In this document: in pieces, positions 35,480 to 43,956 of the stretch | How positions within the stretch are numbered: the first letter of the stretch is position 1 | Layout of the letters: the number at the start of each line of letters is the position of its first letter | Source of the DNA: Bacillus_BA fengqiuensis | Lineage (GTDB): Bacteria > Bacillota > Bacilli > Bacillales > Bacillaceae_H | Length of the DNA: 64,000 bases | Assembly (NCBI GenBank): GCA_030813035.1 | Contig: JAUSTV010000016.1 | Direction: 5' to 3' (one strand) | The notes under the pieces: generated by a model | What the model was told of the DNA's origin: nothing | Database searches by the model: none | Seen by the model: the letters and a program-made list of their open reading frames with translations, nothing else | Position numbers and translations under genes: made by a program

Positions 35480-36472
35480 ATGGTTACAGGAACGACAAAG
35501 GGGCATAACGCTTTGATTGATCATCACATGAAGGATTGCCTAGATGAATGGGTCACACATTATCGCTCCTATGCTGCGAAAGGACAAAATGCCAGTTATA
35601 TTCCAGCTTTGGGAAAGGTAAATTCATCACAATTGGGTATTTGCATAATGGGGTCAGAGGGAATAATGATCAAGTCAGGAGATTGGGAGGTTCCTTTCAC
35701 TTTACAAAGTATTTCAAAAGTGATCAGCTTTGTAGCCGCATGTGTAAGCCGAGGCATTCCTTATGTGTTGGAGCGGGTTGATGTGGAACCGACTGGAGAT
35801 GCATTCAACTCGATCATTCGTTTAGAGATGCATAAATCGGGAAAACCATTTAATCCGATGATCAATGCTGGAGCGATTACGGTAGCGTCACTTCTGCCGG
35901 GAGAATCAGCACATCAAAAGCTAGAATTTCTTTTCACATTCATCGAAAACATGATCGGAAAGCGTCCGGCCATCAATGAGGAAGTGTTTCAATCTGAATG
36001 GCAAACAGCCCATCGAAATAGAGCTTTAGCCTACTATTTAAAAGAGACCGGCTTTTTAGAGTCAGATGTTGAAGAATCCTTAGAGGTTTACTTGAAGCAA
36101 TGTTCGATTGAAATCAATACAGAGGATATTGCTTTGATTGGGTTGATTCTGGCACATGATGGCTATCATCCGATTCGTAAAGAACAAGTCCTTCCTAAAA
36201 AGGTGGCTAGATTAACGAAAGCGTTAATGCTTACTTGTGGAATGTACAATGCGTCCGGCAGATTTGCCGCTTTCATCGGATTGCCAGCTAAAAGCGGGGT
36301 GTCCGGAGGAATTATGGCACTCGTCCCTCAAAGGTTGAAGAGGGAACTGCCGTTTCAAGATGGATGTGGTATTGGTATATATGGACCCGCTATTGATGAA
36401 TATGGCAACAGTCTGGCAGGCGTTATGTTATTGGAGCATATCGCACAAGAATGGGATTTAAGTATTTTCTAA
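35480..36472 (+). CDS. glsA: Glutaminase A
   Basis: Serine-dependent glutaminase of the beta-lactamase-like fold, 330 residues, converting glutamine to glutamate and ammonium. The catalytic SxxK is in LQSISKVISF near residue 76. The family blocks NASYIPALG, FNSIIRLE, PFNPMINAGAI, LMLTCGMYNASG and KSGVSGGIMALVP are all intact. Two ATGs are possible; 35480 follows the GGGAGG, 35465 lies inside it. In B. subtilis a glutaminase gene pairs with glnT under GlnK-GlnL. Here the glnT-like gene is convergent and the regulators are 4 kb downstream. Confidence 0.95.
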   Translation: MVTGTTKGHNALIDHHMKDCLDEWVTHYRSYAAKGQNASYIPALGKVNSSQLGICIMGSEGIMIKSGDWEVPFTLQSISKVISFVAACVSRGIPYVLERVDVEPTGDAFNSIIRLEMHKSGKPFNPMINAGAITVASLLPGESAHQKLEFLFTFIENMIGKRPAINEEVFQSEWQTAHRNRALAYYLKETGFLESDVEESLEVYLKQCSIEINTEDIALIGLILAHDGYHPIRKEQVLPKKVARLTKALMLTCGMYNASGRFAAFIGLPAKSGVSGGIMALVPQRLKRELPFQDGCGIGIYGPAIDEYGNSLAGVMLLEHIAQEWDLSIF

Positions 36473-36485
36473 GATCATGGCAAAG

Positions 36486-36520
36486 AAAAAATGTTCAGAC
36501 ATTGTGCTGAACATTTTTTT
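36486..36520 (+). terminator. Intrinsic terminator of glsA
   Basis: AAAAATGTTCA / TGAACATTTTT stem and T7, beginning 14 bases after the stop. Confidence 0.85.
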
Positions 36521-36723
36521 GTCATGATCTAACGGGCAGTAAAATTCTTGCCTTTATATAAGAAATACGTTAGCAGGGTGAACACCCCACTTGATTTGCG
36601 AGTATTCATGTGTTCATATAAGAATAAAAGGGGATTTAATAGTCTTCTTTTATTTTTCACAGTGAATTTAGCTGATCTCGACTTTTTTATTCTTACATCT
36701 TGAACGGCTAAAAAAATCTTCAT

Positions 36724-36769
36724 ATGAGTGTTTACCAAGAATCCGCAAGGGAGATTGGCAAACACTCAT
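36724..36769. repeat. 14-bp inverted repeat between glsA and glnT
   Basis: ATGAGTGTTTACCA (36724-36737) and TGGCAAACACTCAT (36756-36769) pair with one mismatch around an 18-base loop. It is directly next to the terminator of the convergent gene. Confidence 0.5.
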
Positions 36770-36770
36770 A

Positions 36771-36819
36771 AATAAACAATTGGACATGGATTTTCTTTAT
36801 CCATGCCCAATTGTTTATT
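36771..36819 (-). terminator. Terminator hairpin of the symporter operon
   Basis: Two 21-base arms (36771-36791, 36799-36819) with one mismatch and a 7-base loop. It overlaps the stop of the AGCS symporter gene. On the minus strand a TTTATTTAT tract follows. Confidence 0.65.
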
Positions 36820-38252
36820 TAGATAGCTTCTTCCTTTTTGGGAGTCGAAGCAGCTTGAGAGTGCTCCCAACATTCAACGTTTTCAAGACCCTTAATAGTG
36901 TCTTTATAAAAGACAGGATCTTTCCCGGCTTTTTTCTGTTCCATGTAATCCGTTAAAGCAGCAAAAGCGACTTTAGATAATAAAAGAATGGCAATTAAGT
37001 TCACGATAACCATGAAGCCCATAAATAAATCAGCCAAATCCCATACAAGCTGAATCTTCGCAATTGAACCGAATATAATCATGGCTATTACGCCTATTCG
37101 GTATAGCATCAACAATGCTTTACTTTTGTGTAAAAAGCGAATATTTGTTTCCCCATAATAATAGTTACCAATTAACGCGCCGAATCCAAAGAGGAAAATA
37201 AAGATGGCAAGGCAGCCTGATGCCCAGGAACCAACGTGTTCACTTAATGCTGCTTGTGTAAGTGCAATACCATTTAACTCTGGTTGTTTGTAAGCATCGG
37301 AAAATAAAATAATAAATGCTGTGCTTGTACAGATGATCAGTGTATCCGTTAATACGCCAAATGCTTGAATAAGTCCTTGTTTCACCGGATGACTTGTTGT
37401 TGCCGTTGCGGCAACGTTTGGCGCACTCCCCATACCAGCTTCATTCGAGAATAAGCCGCGTTTAACTCCATGCATGAGCGCAGCGCCGAGTGAACCTCCT
37501 ACAGCTTGTTCAAAGCCAAACGCGTTTTTAACAATAAGAGAAAGAACTTCCGGCATTTTTGTTATGTTCGTAGCTATGACAAATAATGCAATACCGATGT
37601 ATAACACAGCTAAAAGCATAACCTTGTATTCAGCTATTTTTGCAATACTCTTCACACCGCCAAAGATAATCGCAGAGAAAATAAGTGCCATAATAATCCC
37701 CAGGGTTAAACGCTCTGTACCAAATGCATTCTCAAAAGCAATTGAAACAGTATTTGATTGTACAGAATTGAATACAAGACCGAAAGAAATCGTAATTAAA
37801 ATGGAGAATAATACTCCCATCCAACGTTTGTTTAATCCTTTTTCCATATAATAAGATGGACCGCCGCGGAAACCGTCTTTATCTTTTACTTTGTATACTT
37901 GTGCTAACGTACTTTCAATAAAGCTGGATGCTGAGCTAATAATAGAAATAATCCACATCCAGAATACTGCTCCAGGACCACCCAATGCAATCGCAATCGC
38001 AATTCCTGTGATATTACCTGTTCCAACGCGAGCCGCCATTCCAATACAGAACGCTTGAAATGGGGAAATGCTATCCTTAGAACCAGTTTTCCCCTCCATT
38101 AAAACACGGACCATTTCCTTCAACATTCGAAACTGTACAAATTTCGATTTAAATGTGAAATAAATACCGAATGAAACTAGCATAATAATCAATAACTTTG
38201 ACCATAGAAAATCGTTTGTTGTGCCAACCATATTCTCCAGTAAATGCTGCAT
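36819..38252 (-). CDS. glnT: AGCS-family Na+:amino acid symporter, probably glutamine (GlnT/AlsT-like)
   Basis: 477-residue sodium/alanine(glutamine) symporter of the AGCS family with about 11 hydrophobic helices. Family blocks: FCIGMAARVGTGNITGIAIAIALGGPGAVFWMW, FRGGPSYYMEKGL, KRGLFSNEAGMGSAPNVAA and NYYYGETN. Its length matches GlnT of B. subtilis (478). Location between glutaminase, a glutamate symporter and GlnK-GlnL supports glutamine import. It is 59 bases downstream of the dicarboxylate/amino acid symporter gene, with no terminator between, so both are probably driven from the GTAG-repeat promoter near 40060. Confidence 0.88.
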   Translation of the reverse strand: MQHLLENMVGTTNDFLWSKLLIIMLVSFGIYFTFKSKFVQFRMLKEMVRVLMEGKTGSKDSISPFQAFCIGMAARVGTGNITGIAIAIALGGPGAVFWMWIISIISSASSFIESTLAQVYKVKDKDGFRGGPSYYMEKGLNKRWMGVLFSILITISFGLVFNSVQSNTVSIAFENAFGTERLTLGIIMALIFSAIIFGGVKSIAKIAEYKVMLLAVLYIGIALFVIATNITKMPEVLSLIVKNAFGFEQAVGGSLGAALMHGVKRGLFSNEAGMGSAPNVAATATTSHPVKQGLIQAFGVLTDTLIICTSTAFIILFSDAYKQPELNGIALTQAALSEHVGSWASGCLAIFIFLFGFGALIGNYYYGETNIRFLHKSKALLMLYRIGVIAMIIFGSIAKIQLVWDLADLFMGFMVIVNLIAILLLSKVAFAALTDYMEQKKAGKDPVFYKDTIKGLENVECWEHSQAASTPKKEEAI

Positions 38253-38311
38253 ATCGTCACCTCTTGTTAAAGTTTAGTAATTTATGTTGAAGCAAATAAA
38301 ATAGATAAACA

Positions 38312-39580
38312 TTATGAAATTTTGTTCGTTACTTCTTTTAAATAGGCCGCTTTATCGTTTTCGTTAAATTGACCTTCCCATTTGGAAATAACAACCGCTG
38401 CAAGCGAGTTCCCTACGACATTGACGGCTGTTCTCGCCATATCTAAAAGACGGTCAATCCCGGCGATAAATGCTAAACCTTCTACCGGAATCCCAACTGT
38501 ACCGAGTGTCGCTAATAGTACAACGAATGATACTCCAGGAACACCGGCAATTCCTTTAGATGTTACCATCAGCACAAGCAATAAAGAGATTTGGTCGCCA
38601 ATCGATAAATCAATCCCATACATTTGCGCAATGAAAATGGCCGCTAATGCTTGATATAACGTAGATCCATCTAAGTTGAAAGAATATCCTGTCGGGATAA
38701 CGAACGAAGCGATTCCCTTTGGACAGCCCAATTTCTCCATTTTAGTCATGATACGAGGTAAAACAGTCTCAGAGCTAGCCGTTGAATAAGCAAGGATCAA
38801 TTCGTCTTTTAATAACTTAATAAAATGAATGATGTTAATGCCTGCCCACTTTGCGACAAGTCCTAAAACAAATAGTACAAAGAAAATCATCGTCGCATAA
38901 ACAAGAATCATTAACTTGCTTAATGGAATCAGTGATTGAACTCCGAATTTTGATACGGTTACACCAATCAATGCAAAAACACCAAATGGAGCAAATTTCA
39001 TGATTTGATTTGTCACATAGAACATGGCTTCAGCTGTTCCTTCGAAAAACCTTAAGACAGGTTTTCCTTTTTCGCCTATTGCTGCTACTCCAAGTCCAAA
39101 TAGAACAGAGAAGAAAATAATGGCCAACATGTTTCCTTCTGTCATTGCCGCAATGATGTTAGGAGGAACAATGTTCACAAAGGTATCTGCAAAACCGTGG
39201 CTTTTCGTTTCTTCTGTTGTTTCTACGTAGCTCCCGATATCTGTCTTTTGTAAGGATGACATATCGACACCGCTGCCGGGTTGAAAGATATTTGCCGCCA
39301 GTAATCCAACGACAATGGCAATCGTCGTAATGATTTCAAAATATAAAATCGTTTTGCCACCGAGTTTGCCAAGCTTTTTCATATCTCCAACGCCGGCAAC
39401 ACCGACAATTAAGCTTGAGACAACAATTGGAATCACAATCATTTTGATTAAGCGAATAAAAATGTCTCCAATTGGCTGAAGAAACTCTACTACTTGTGGA
39501 TTTCCATAAAAAATGGCCCCTATACTAATCCCTGCCATTAGCCCGATAAAAATTTGCCAAGCTAGTCCAATTCTTTTCAT
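38312..39580 (-). CDS. Glutamate/aspartate (dicarboxylate/amino acid:cation) symporter
   Basis: 422-residue transporter of the DAACS family (GltP/GltT/DctA). It takes up glutamate, aspartate or C4-dicarboxylates with H+ or Na+. Recognisable are IGDIFIRLIKMIVIPIV, AYSTASSETVLPRI (serine-rich re-entrant loop), FVIPTGYSFNLDGSTLYQALA, SKGIAGVPG and GIDRLLDMARTAVNVVGN. This is the Asn/Asp/Arg pattern of substrate binding. Genetic context (glutamate dehydrogenase, glutaminase, GlnKL) favours glutamate. First gene of a minus-strand operon with the AGCS symporter. Confidence 0.92.
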   Translation of the reverse strand: MKRIGLAWQIFIGLMAGISIGAIFYGNPQVVEFLQPIGDIFIRLIKMIVIPIVVSSLIVGVAGVGDMKKLGKLGGKTILYFEIITTIAIVVGLLAANIFQPGSGVDMSSLQKTDIGSYVETTEETKSHGFADTFVNIVPPNIIAAMTEGNMLAIIFFSVLFGLGVAAIGEKGKPVLRFFEGTAEAMFYVTNQIMKFAPFGVFALIGVTVSKFGVQSLIPLSKLMILVYATMIFFVLFVLGLVAKWAGINIIHFIKLLKDELILAYSTASSETVLPRIMTKMEKLGCPKGIASFVIPTGYSFNLDGSTLYQALAAIFIAQMYGIDLSIGDQISLLLVLMVTSKGIAGVPGVSFVVLLATLGTVGIPVEGLAFIAGIDRLLDMARTAVNVVGNSLAAVVISKWEGQFNENDKAAYLKEVTNKIS

Positions 39581-40010
39581 TGATTCACCTTCTCTTTTGA
39601 TTGTAAGATTTGTACGTCAAGTAGACCCTGTTGAATGACGTCCATAGTCATAAAGAAAAATAGGAATTTTGAAGTATCGCTTCTGAATTGATACGTGTGA
39701 ACTGTTCAGCGGAGATGTAAATAAGATCTTTTAGTGTCGGGACGGATTACAGAAGTTGCTTCAGAGTTAGGCCACCAGTTTGATAGCTGATGGTTTGAAT
39801 CGAAGTAGATCGAATTTTGGCGATGGTGCCGCTTGTTGCTGGAATTATCAGTTATGTATCTGTCTTTTACCACTACTCCTTTCGTCTTTACATACGTATT
39901 TGCTAAAGCAGCTGATGCATTTTACAATAAAGGCTCAACTTAAGAGTCATTCATTGGATAGCGTCAAGCCCGTCTGTAATCATTTCTAATATTTGAAAAA
40001 ATACAAATAA

Positions 40011-40025
40011 TGTAAAGCGCTTTCA
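40011..40025. promoter_or_regulatory. cre-like site in the symporter leader
   Basis: TGTAAAGCGCTTTCA contains the palindrome AAAGCGCTTT typical of CcpA sites. On the minus strand it falls about 20-40 bases downstream of the putative -10, where CcpA would act as a roadblock. Confidence 0.5.
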
Positions 40026-40048
40026 TATCTCCCATAACAAAACGTAGC

Positions 40049-40107
40049 TTTAATTTATAATAAGAACTACATGATGATACAGAAAACTACAAAGAACTAC
40101 AGAAAAA
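40049..40107 (-). promoter_or_regulatory. Candidate GlnL operator and promoter of symporter operon
   Basis: Read on the minus strand, TTTTCTGTAG, TTCTTTGTAG and TCATCATGTAG elements are spaced 10 and 20 bases apart. They are followed by TATAAATTAAA as -10 region (40049-40059 on the plus strand). The layout is the same as upstream of the glutamate dehydrogenase gene at 33204-33257. The divergent glnK gene starts 250 bases away and may also be affected. Confidence 0.65.
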
Positions 40108-40354
40108 AATTAAAAATTTCAAAAAATAAAAACAGGGATGCTTCATAAATGCGCGTACAAATTTTTAAAGATAGACTTGTTATCATACTTGGCATAAAGC
40201 TTATTGGATGAGTAGCGTGAATCCGTTTAAATGACGGAAGTGTCCGAGTCGCCATTGGTTTTTATTTCCTGTTAATAAAAAAATAAAGTAAGCGTTGTAT
40301 TGAAGCCAACAAGGCTGTATACTGATTTTTAGTCAAAATGGGGAAGTGATTATT

Positions 40355-41662
40355 TTGAATCTTAGCACTTTAGTCAAAAAAGACATTTATATTCTTGTTC
40401 TGATGATGTTTACAGTGCCATTAGCAGGCGAAATAAAGTCTTTTCCCTTAAATGAAACGTTTCGAATGAGTTTTGGCGCACCAACATTTTTTTTCTTTTT
40501 GTTGTTGTTGCGGAAAATGCCAGCGTTTTTACCGGGCTTTTTGACAGGAACGGTGGTCGTGAAATTCCGTATTTTACTAGATTTCATCATGCAGGAGAAT
40601 TTTGACTGGGTATCATCTTTCCAGATTCACTATTCTAGTTTTTTCTTTTATTTCACTTATGCTTGTCTCTTTTATTTAGCGAAAATTAATCGCTTCCAAG
40701 ATCGACCTGTAATCATTGGATTGATGGGCTTCGTCATTGAAATATTATCCGATTGTATGGAATTGGCCGTACAGTATTTCGTATTAGACACAACGATTGC
40801 ACTATCGGCACTGAATGAAATCATCGTCATCGCATTTTCCCATAGCTTTATCGTGTTAAGCTTTTTCAATATGATGAAGCTGTATGAAGCACAGTCGAGG
40901 GAAAGACAAACTCGAAAGCAAAACGAACATATGCTGATGCTCATTTCCAATTTATATGAAGAATCGATTCATTTAAAAAAAACGTTGAAAGATGCTGAAA
41001 ATATAACAAAAAAAACATATGATCTATACAAAAGTTTAGACGATTTAACAAATGAACAGGTGGGCTTTCCAATCGAGGATATACAACGGCATGTATTGAA
41101 CATAGCGGGTGAAGTCCATGAGATTAAAAAGGATAATCAACGTATTTTTGCCGGACTCTCAAAATTGATATCTGATGAAAGTTTCACCGATTATATGCCC
41201 ATACATGAACTGGTCAACATCGTCATACGGGCAAATGGGAAGTACGCTCATTTACTGGGGAAGGATATCCAATTTGTATGGGTAATTAAGGGCATGCATC
41301 CGAATTATCATATTTACACCATTCTATCGATCATCAATAATGTCGTTGCAAACGCTGTAGAAGCCATTAAAGAAACGGGAAGCATTACAATCGACATTGA
41401 TAAAAAGCAAGATTCGATTGAATTTCGCATAGGAGACAACGGTCCCGGTGTGACATCGAGGTATCAAGAGTTGATTTTCGAACCTGGATTTACTTCTAAA
41501 TATGATGATGCTGGTAACCCATCGACAGGCATTGGTCTATCCTATGTAAAAGAAATGGTCGAGCAACTTCAAGGGGACGTTACGTTCCAAGACGGGCCGG
41601 AAGGAAAAGGATCGATTTTCAAGATTAGATTACTGGTTGACCGCTTAATCGAGAAAGGGTGA
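40355..41662 (+). CDS. glnK: Sensor histidine kinase GlnK (YcbA-like), glutamine sensing
   Basis: 435-residue membrane sensor kinase. The first 180 residues have five to six hydrophobic segments. A helical dimerisation part with HEIKKDNQRIFAGL follows, and then an ATPase domain with NNVVANAVEAI (N box), IGDNGPGV (G1) and STGIGLSYVKEMVEQLQG (G2). This matches the GlnK/YcbA group, whose partner GlnL lies four bases downstream. In B. subtilis the pair activates glutaminase and glutamine-transport genes when glutamine is present. TTG 40355 is placed correctly behind GGGGAAGTGAT; GTG 40346 lies inside that site. Confidence 0.88.
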   Translation: MNLSTLVKKDIYILVLMMFTVPLAGEIKSFPLNETFRMSFGAPTFFFFLLLLRKMPAFLPGFLTGTVVVKFRILLDFIMQENFDWVSSFQIHYSSFFFYFTYACLFYLAKINRFQDRPVIIGLMGFVIEILSDCMELAVQYFVLDTTIALSALNEIIVIAFSHSFIVLSFFNMMKLYEAQSRERQTRKQNEHMLMLISNLYEESIHLKKTLKDAENITKKTYDLYKSLDDLTNEQVGFPIEDIQRHVLNIAGEVHEIKKDNQRIFAGLSKLISDESFTDYMPIHELVNIVIRANGKYAHLLGKDIQFVWVIKGMHPNYHIYTILSIINNVVANAVEAIKETGSITIDIDKKQDSIEFRIGDNGPGVTSRYQELIFEPGFTSKYDDAGNPSTGIGLSYVKEMVEQLQGDVTFQDGPEGKGSIFKIRLLVDRLIEKG

Positions 41663-41666
41663 TTTA

Positions 41667-42602
41667 ATGTTTTTTTATATAGTTGATGATGATAAAACGG
41701 TTCGTTCGATGCTGGCCCAAATCATTGAAGATGAAGACCTTGGGGAAGTGGCAGGCGAGGCTGAGGACGGCTCATTGTTGGATCAGCAAATGCTGACTTT
41801 GAAAAATATAGATATTTTATTCATCGATTTGTTGATGCCGATTCGAGATGGCATTAAAACGATTCGTCAAATAAAACCATCGTTCAAGGGAAAAATCATC
41901 ATGATTTCTCAAGTAGAATCGAAAGAATTGATTGGTGAAGCCTATTTGCTTGGCGTTGAATACTTTATAATCAAACCGATTAACAGAATTGAAGTGTTGA
42001 CGGTTATCCAGAAAGTTATCGAACGAATCCAATTGGAAAAATCGATACAGGACATTCAGAAATCCCTCAATACGGTGCTTAAATTGGATAATCGTCAAGT
42101 TATGGCGGAGAAATCTCCCGACGAAAAACATATAAGAACTTCCAGTCATTTTCTTTTATCCGAATTAGGGATCGCTACGGAAAGCGGGAGTAAAGATTTA
42201 CTGGATATGCTAGATTATTTATATCAATATGAAGAAGATAAAACGTTTAAACAAGGGTTCCCGTCATTAAAAGAAGTTTTTGTGCATTTGGCTCAAAAAA
42301 GGCTTGGAGAATCCGCTGCAGAGGCCGAATTAACAAGGGAGATCAAAGCATCGAAACAAAGGGTCCGAAGAGCTATTTACGAGTCGCTGAATCATTTGGC
42401 ATCCCTTGGACTTACTGATTTTTTAAACCCGAAGTTTGAAAATTACGCTTCTAAGTTTTTTGATTTTACAATCGTCAGGAAAAAGATGACAGAATTAGAC
42501 AATGACTCAACATGTTCAACCTCTTCTTCTCGCATCGATACGAAAAAATTCATTCAGATCCTCTATTTTGAAGCGAAACGGATATATTTGGAATCACAAT
42601 GA
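41667..42602 (+). CDS. glnL: Response regulator GlnL (YcbB-like)
   Basis: 311-residue two-component regulator. An N-terminal receiver (FYIVDDDKTVRSM; phosphoacceptor Asp in ILFIDLLMPIRDG; Lys in YFIIKPINR) is followed by a coiled linker. The C-terminal YcbB-type DNA-binding domain (SELGIATESGSKDLLDMLDYL to KQRVRRAIYESLNHLASLGL) is specific to this family. It starts four bases after glnK, so it is translationally coupled. It is the probable ligand of the GTAG repeat arrays upstream of the glutamate dehydrogenase and symporter genes. Confidence 0.93.
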   Translation: MFFYIVDDDKTVRSMLAQIIEDEDLGEVAGEAEDGSLLDQQMLTLKNIDILFIDLLMPIRDGIKTIRQIKPSFKGKIIMISQVESKELIGEAYLLGVEYFIIKPINRIEVLTVIQKVIERIQLEKSIQDIQKSLNTVLKLDNRQVMAEKSPDEKHIRTSSHFLLSELGIATESGSKDLLDMLDYLYQYEEDKTFKQGFPSLKEVFVHLAQKRLGESAAEAELTREIKASKQRVRRAIYESLNHLASLGLTDFLNPKFENYASKFFDFTIVRKKMTELDNDSTCSTSSSRIDTKKFIQILYFEAKRIYLESQ

Positions 42603-42723
42603 CGAAACTTTATTGAATCCTGTGCTATATCCTTTTGAATGACATGCTGTAAAACGTTGATTTTAGTGTCGGCCCCAATGCACTATAGGGGAGGGAGACT
42701 TGCCTTAAGTATACGAAGAAAAG

Positions 42724-42752
42724 AAAAGAGCTGTCACGCGACAGCTCTTTTT
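42724..42752. terminator. Bidirectional terminator between glnL and cell-wall hydrolase
   Basis: AAAAGAGCTGTC / GACAGCTCTTTT stem with a four-base loop, T-runs in both directions, just before the end of the convergent gene. Confidence 0.88.
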
Positions 42753-42755
42753 GCA

Positions 42756-43595
42756 TTATTTAGCAAATACATGATTTCCGATGGTTTTCACCACTTCACG
42801 GCTGCGAATCCAGTCATCTGTTGCAATGTCCGGATTATAAAAATAAATGCAGTCATTTAAACGGTCTTTTCTCGTTAAGGCTTCTTCTACCGCTCGTTTT
42901 GCTTCATCTGATGCCGGCTTGTTGATTTCACCATTTTGAACAGGTGAAAAGGCATAGCTTTTACCCACGACTTGCTTAATAACACCTGTGATGGTATCCG
43001 GGAATTCAGGAGAATCTACTCGGTTTAATACAACAGTCGCAACTGCTAATTTGCCTTCATATGATTCGCCTTTTGCTTCCGCTTCTACTAAACGGGCAAA
43101 TAAGTCTTTCTCTTCGGCTGAAATAGAAATGGCTGGTTCCATCGACTCTTTTTCCGGTGTTTTTGTGACAGGTTTAGATGCTTGTACTCCCAACACTTTC
43201 GTTTGAGGAGCTTCGATAACAGGTTTGGATGATTGTGCTGCTACTGCAACTGCCGTTTTATGGGGGATTTCAAGTACAGGTTTTAACGACTGTGTTACGG
43301 CTGCTGTTGTTTGGTGGGGGATTTCGAGTGCAGGTTTTGATAATTGTACTGCCAATACGTTCGTTTTATCAGGAATGGGTGACATTGCTTTTATATAAGT
43401 CCAATCATTGAGCAGTGTGTTTTCTTCTTTTAGATGATCAATGGTTTCACCAGATGGTTGTCCAGGTTTCCAAACAATATCCTTATTCATAACTGGATAT
43501 TCTGAACGAGCTTCGGCGTGCTGGCTTTGTAAACCTATAAATGCAAATGCAGCTGCAAAAGCTGCAATGAATGTTTTCGTGTAAGTGTTTTTCAT
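42756..43595 (-). CDS. SleB-type cell wall hydrolase
   Basis: 279-residue exported hydrolase. The signal peptide (MKNTYTKTFIAAFAAAFAFIGLQ, cleaved near AEA) is followed by a low-complexity linker with repeats of SKPVxExP (about 85-165). The catalytic Hydrolase_2 domain contains LFARLVEAEAKGESYEGKLAVATVVLNRV, the conserved Glu, and DCIYFYNPDIATDDWIR. Relatives are SleB, CwlJ and YkvT, lytic enzymes of spore cortex or vegetative wall. There is no peptidoglycan-binding domain. ATG 43595 follows AGGAGGT; codons upstream are not used. Convergent with glnL. Confidence 0.88.
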   Translation of the reverse strand: MKNTYTKTFIAAFAAAFAFIGLQSQHAEARSEYPVMNKDIVWKPGQPSGETIDHLKEENTLLNDWTYIKAMSPIPDKTNVLAVQLSKPALEIPHQTTAAVTQSLKPVLEIPHKTAVAVAAQSSKPVIEAPQTKVLGVQASKPVTKTPEKESMEPAISISAEEKDLFARLVEAEAKGESYEGKLAVATVVLNRVDSPEFPDTITGVIKQVVGKSYAFSPVQNGEINKPASDEAKRAVEEALTRKDRLNDCIYFYNPDIATDDWIRSREVVKTIGNHVFAK

Positions 43596-43956
43596 GGATG
43601 TTATACCTCCTGAAAATGCGTATGTGAATACTCTAACATAGGCTAGTACTTCTTTCACCGAACGATTCCATGACATTTCTTTTAATTTGATGAACAACAT
43701 TACAAGTAAGAGGCGAATGTGACATTATACCTGTGAAGATGTCATATTTGATCCATCTTTTGCGGAATGGAGTTACATATTACCATGTTATTTTCAGATT
43801 TTGGATAAAAAAATTTTTCATGTCTTGGGCTGAGCTATCAAGGCGTTTTTTCGCTGGGGTAAATGGCACTGAAGGGCTAGGTCGATAAGGAAAAGAAATT
43901 ATTTTCTTATTTCCTAAATGAATGTCTGTTTTTGGACGATATATAAGGAAATAAGG
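43596..43956. other. Intergenic region between divergent hydrolase and chemoreceptor genes
   Basis: 361 bases, promoters for both flanking genes expected. No specific motif was recognised. Confidence 0.3.

Noticed and set aside
36529..36765. 78-codon minus-strand ORF between glsA and glnT
   Set aside because: It runs through the glsA terminator region and a large inverted repeat, has no ribosome binding site and an implausible basic composition.
39780..39989. 69-codon ORF upstream of glnK, and a neighbouring hydrophobic open fragment ending near 39940
   Set aside because: Leu/His-rich low-quality translation in an AT-rich regulatory gap, without ribosome binding site. The second frame might be a remnant but is too short to support.
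40191..40210. TTGGCATAAAGCTTATTGG upstream of glnK as a possible -24/-12 promoter
   Set aside because: The -24 half fits but the invariant GC of the -12 element is missing.
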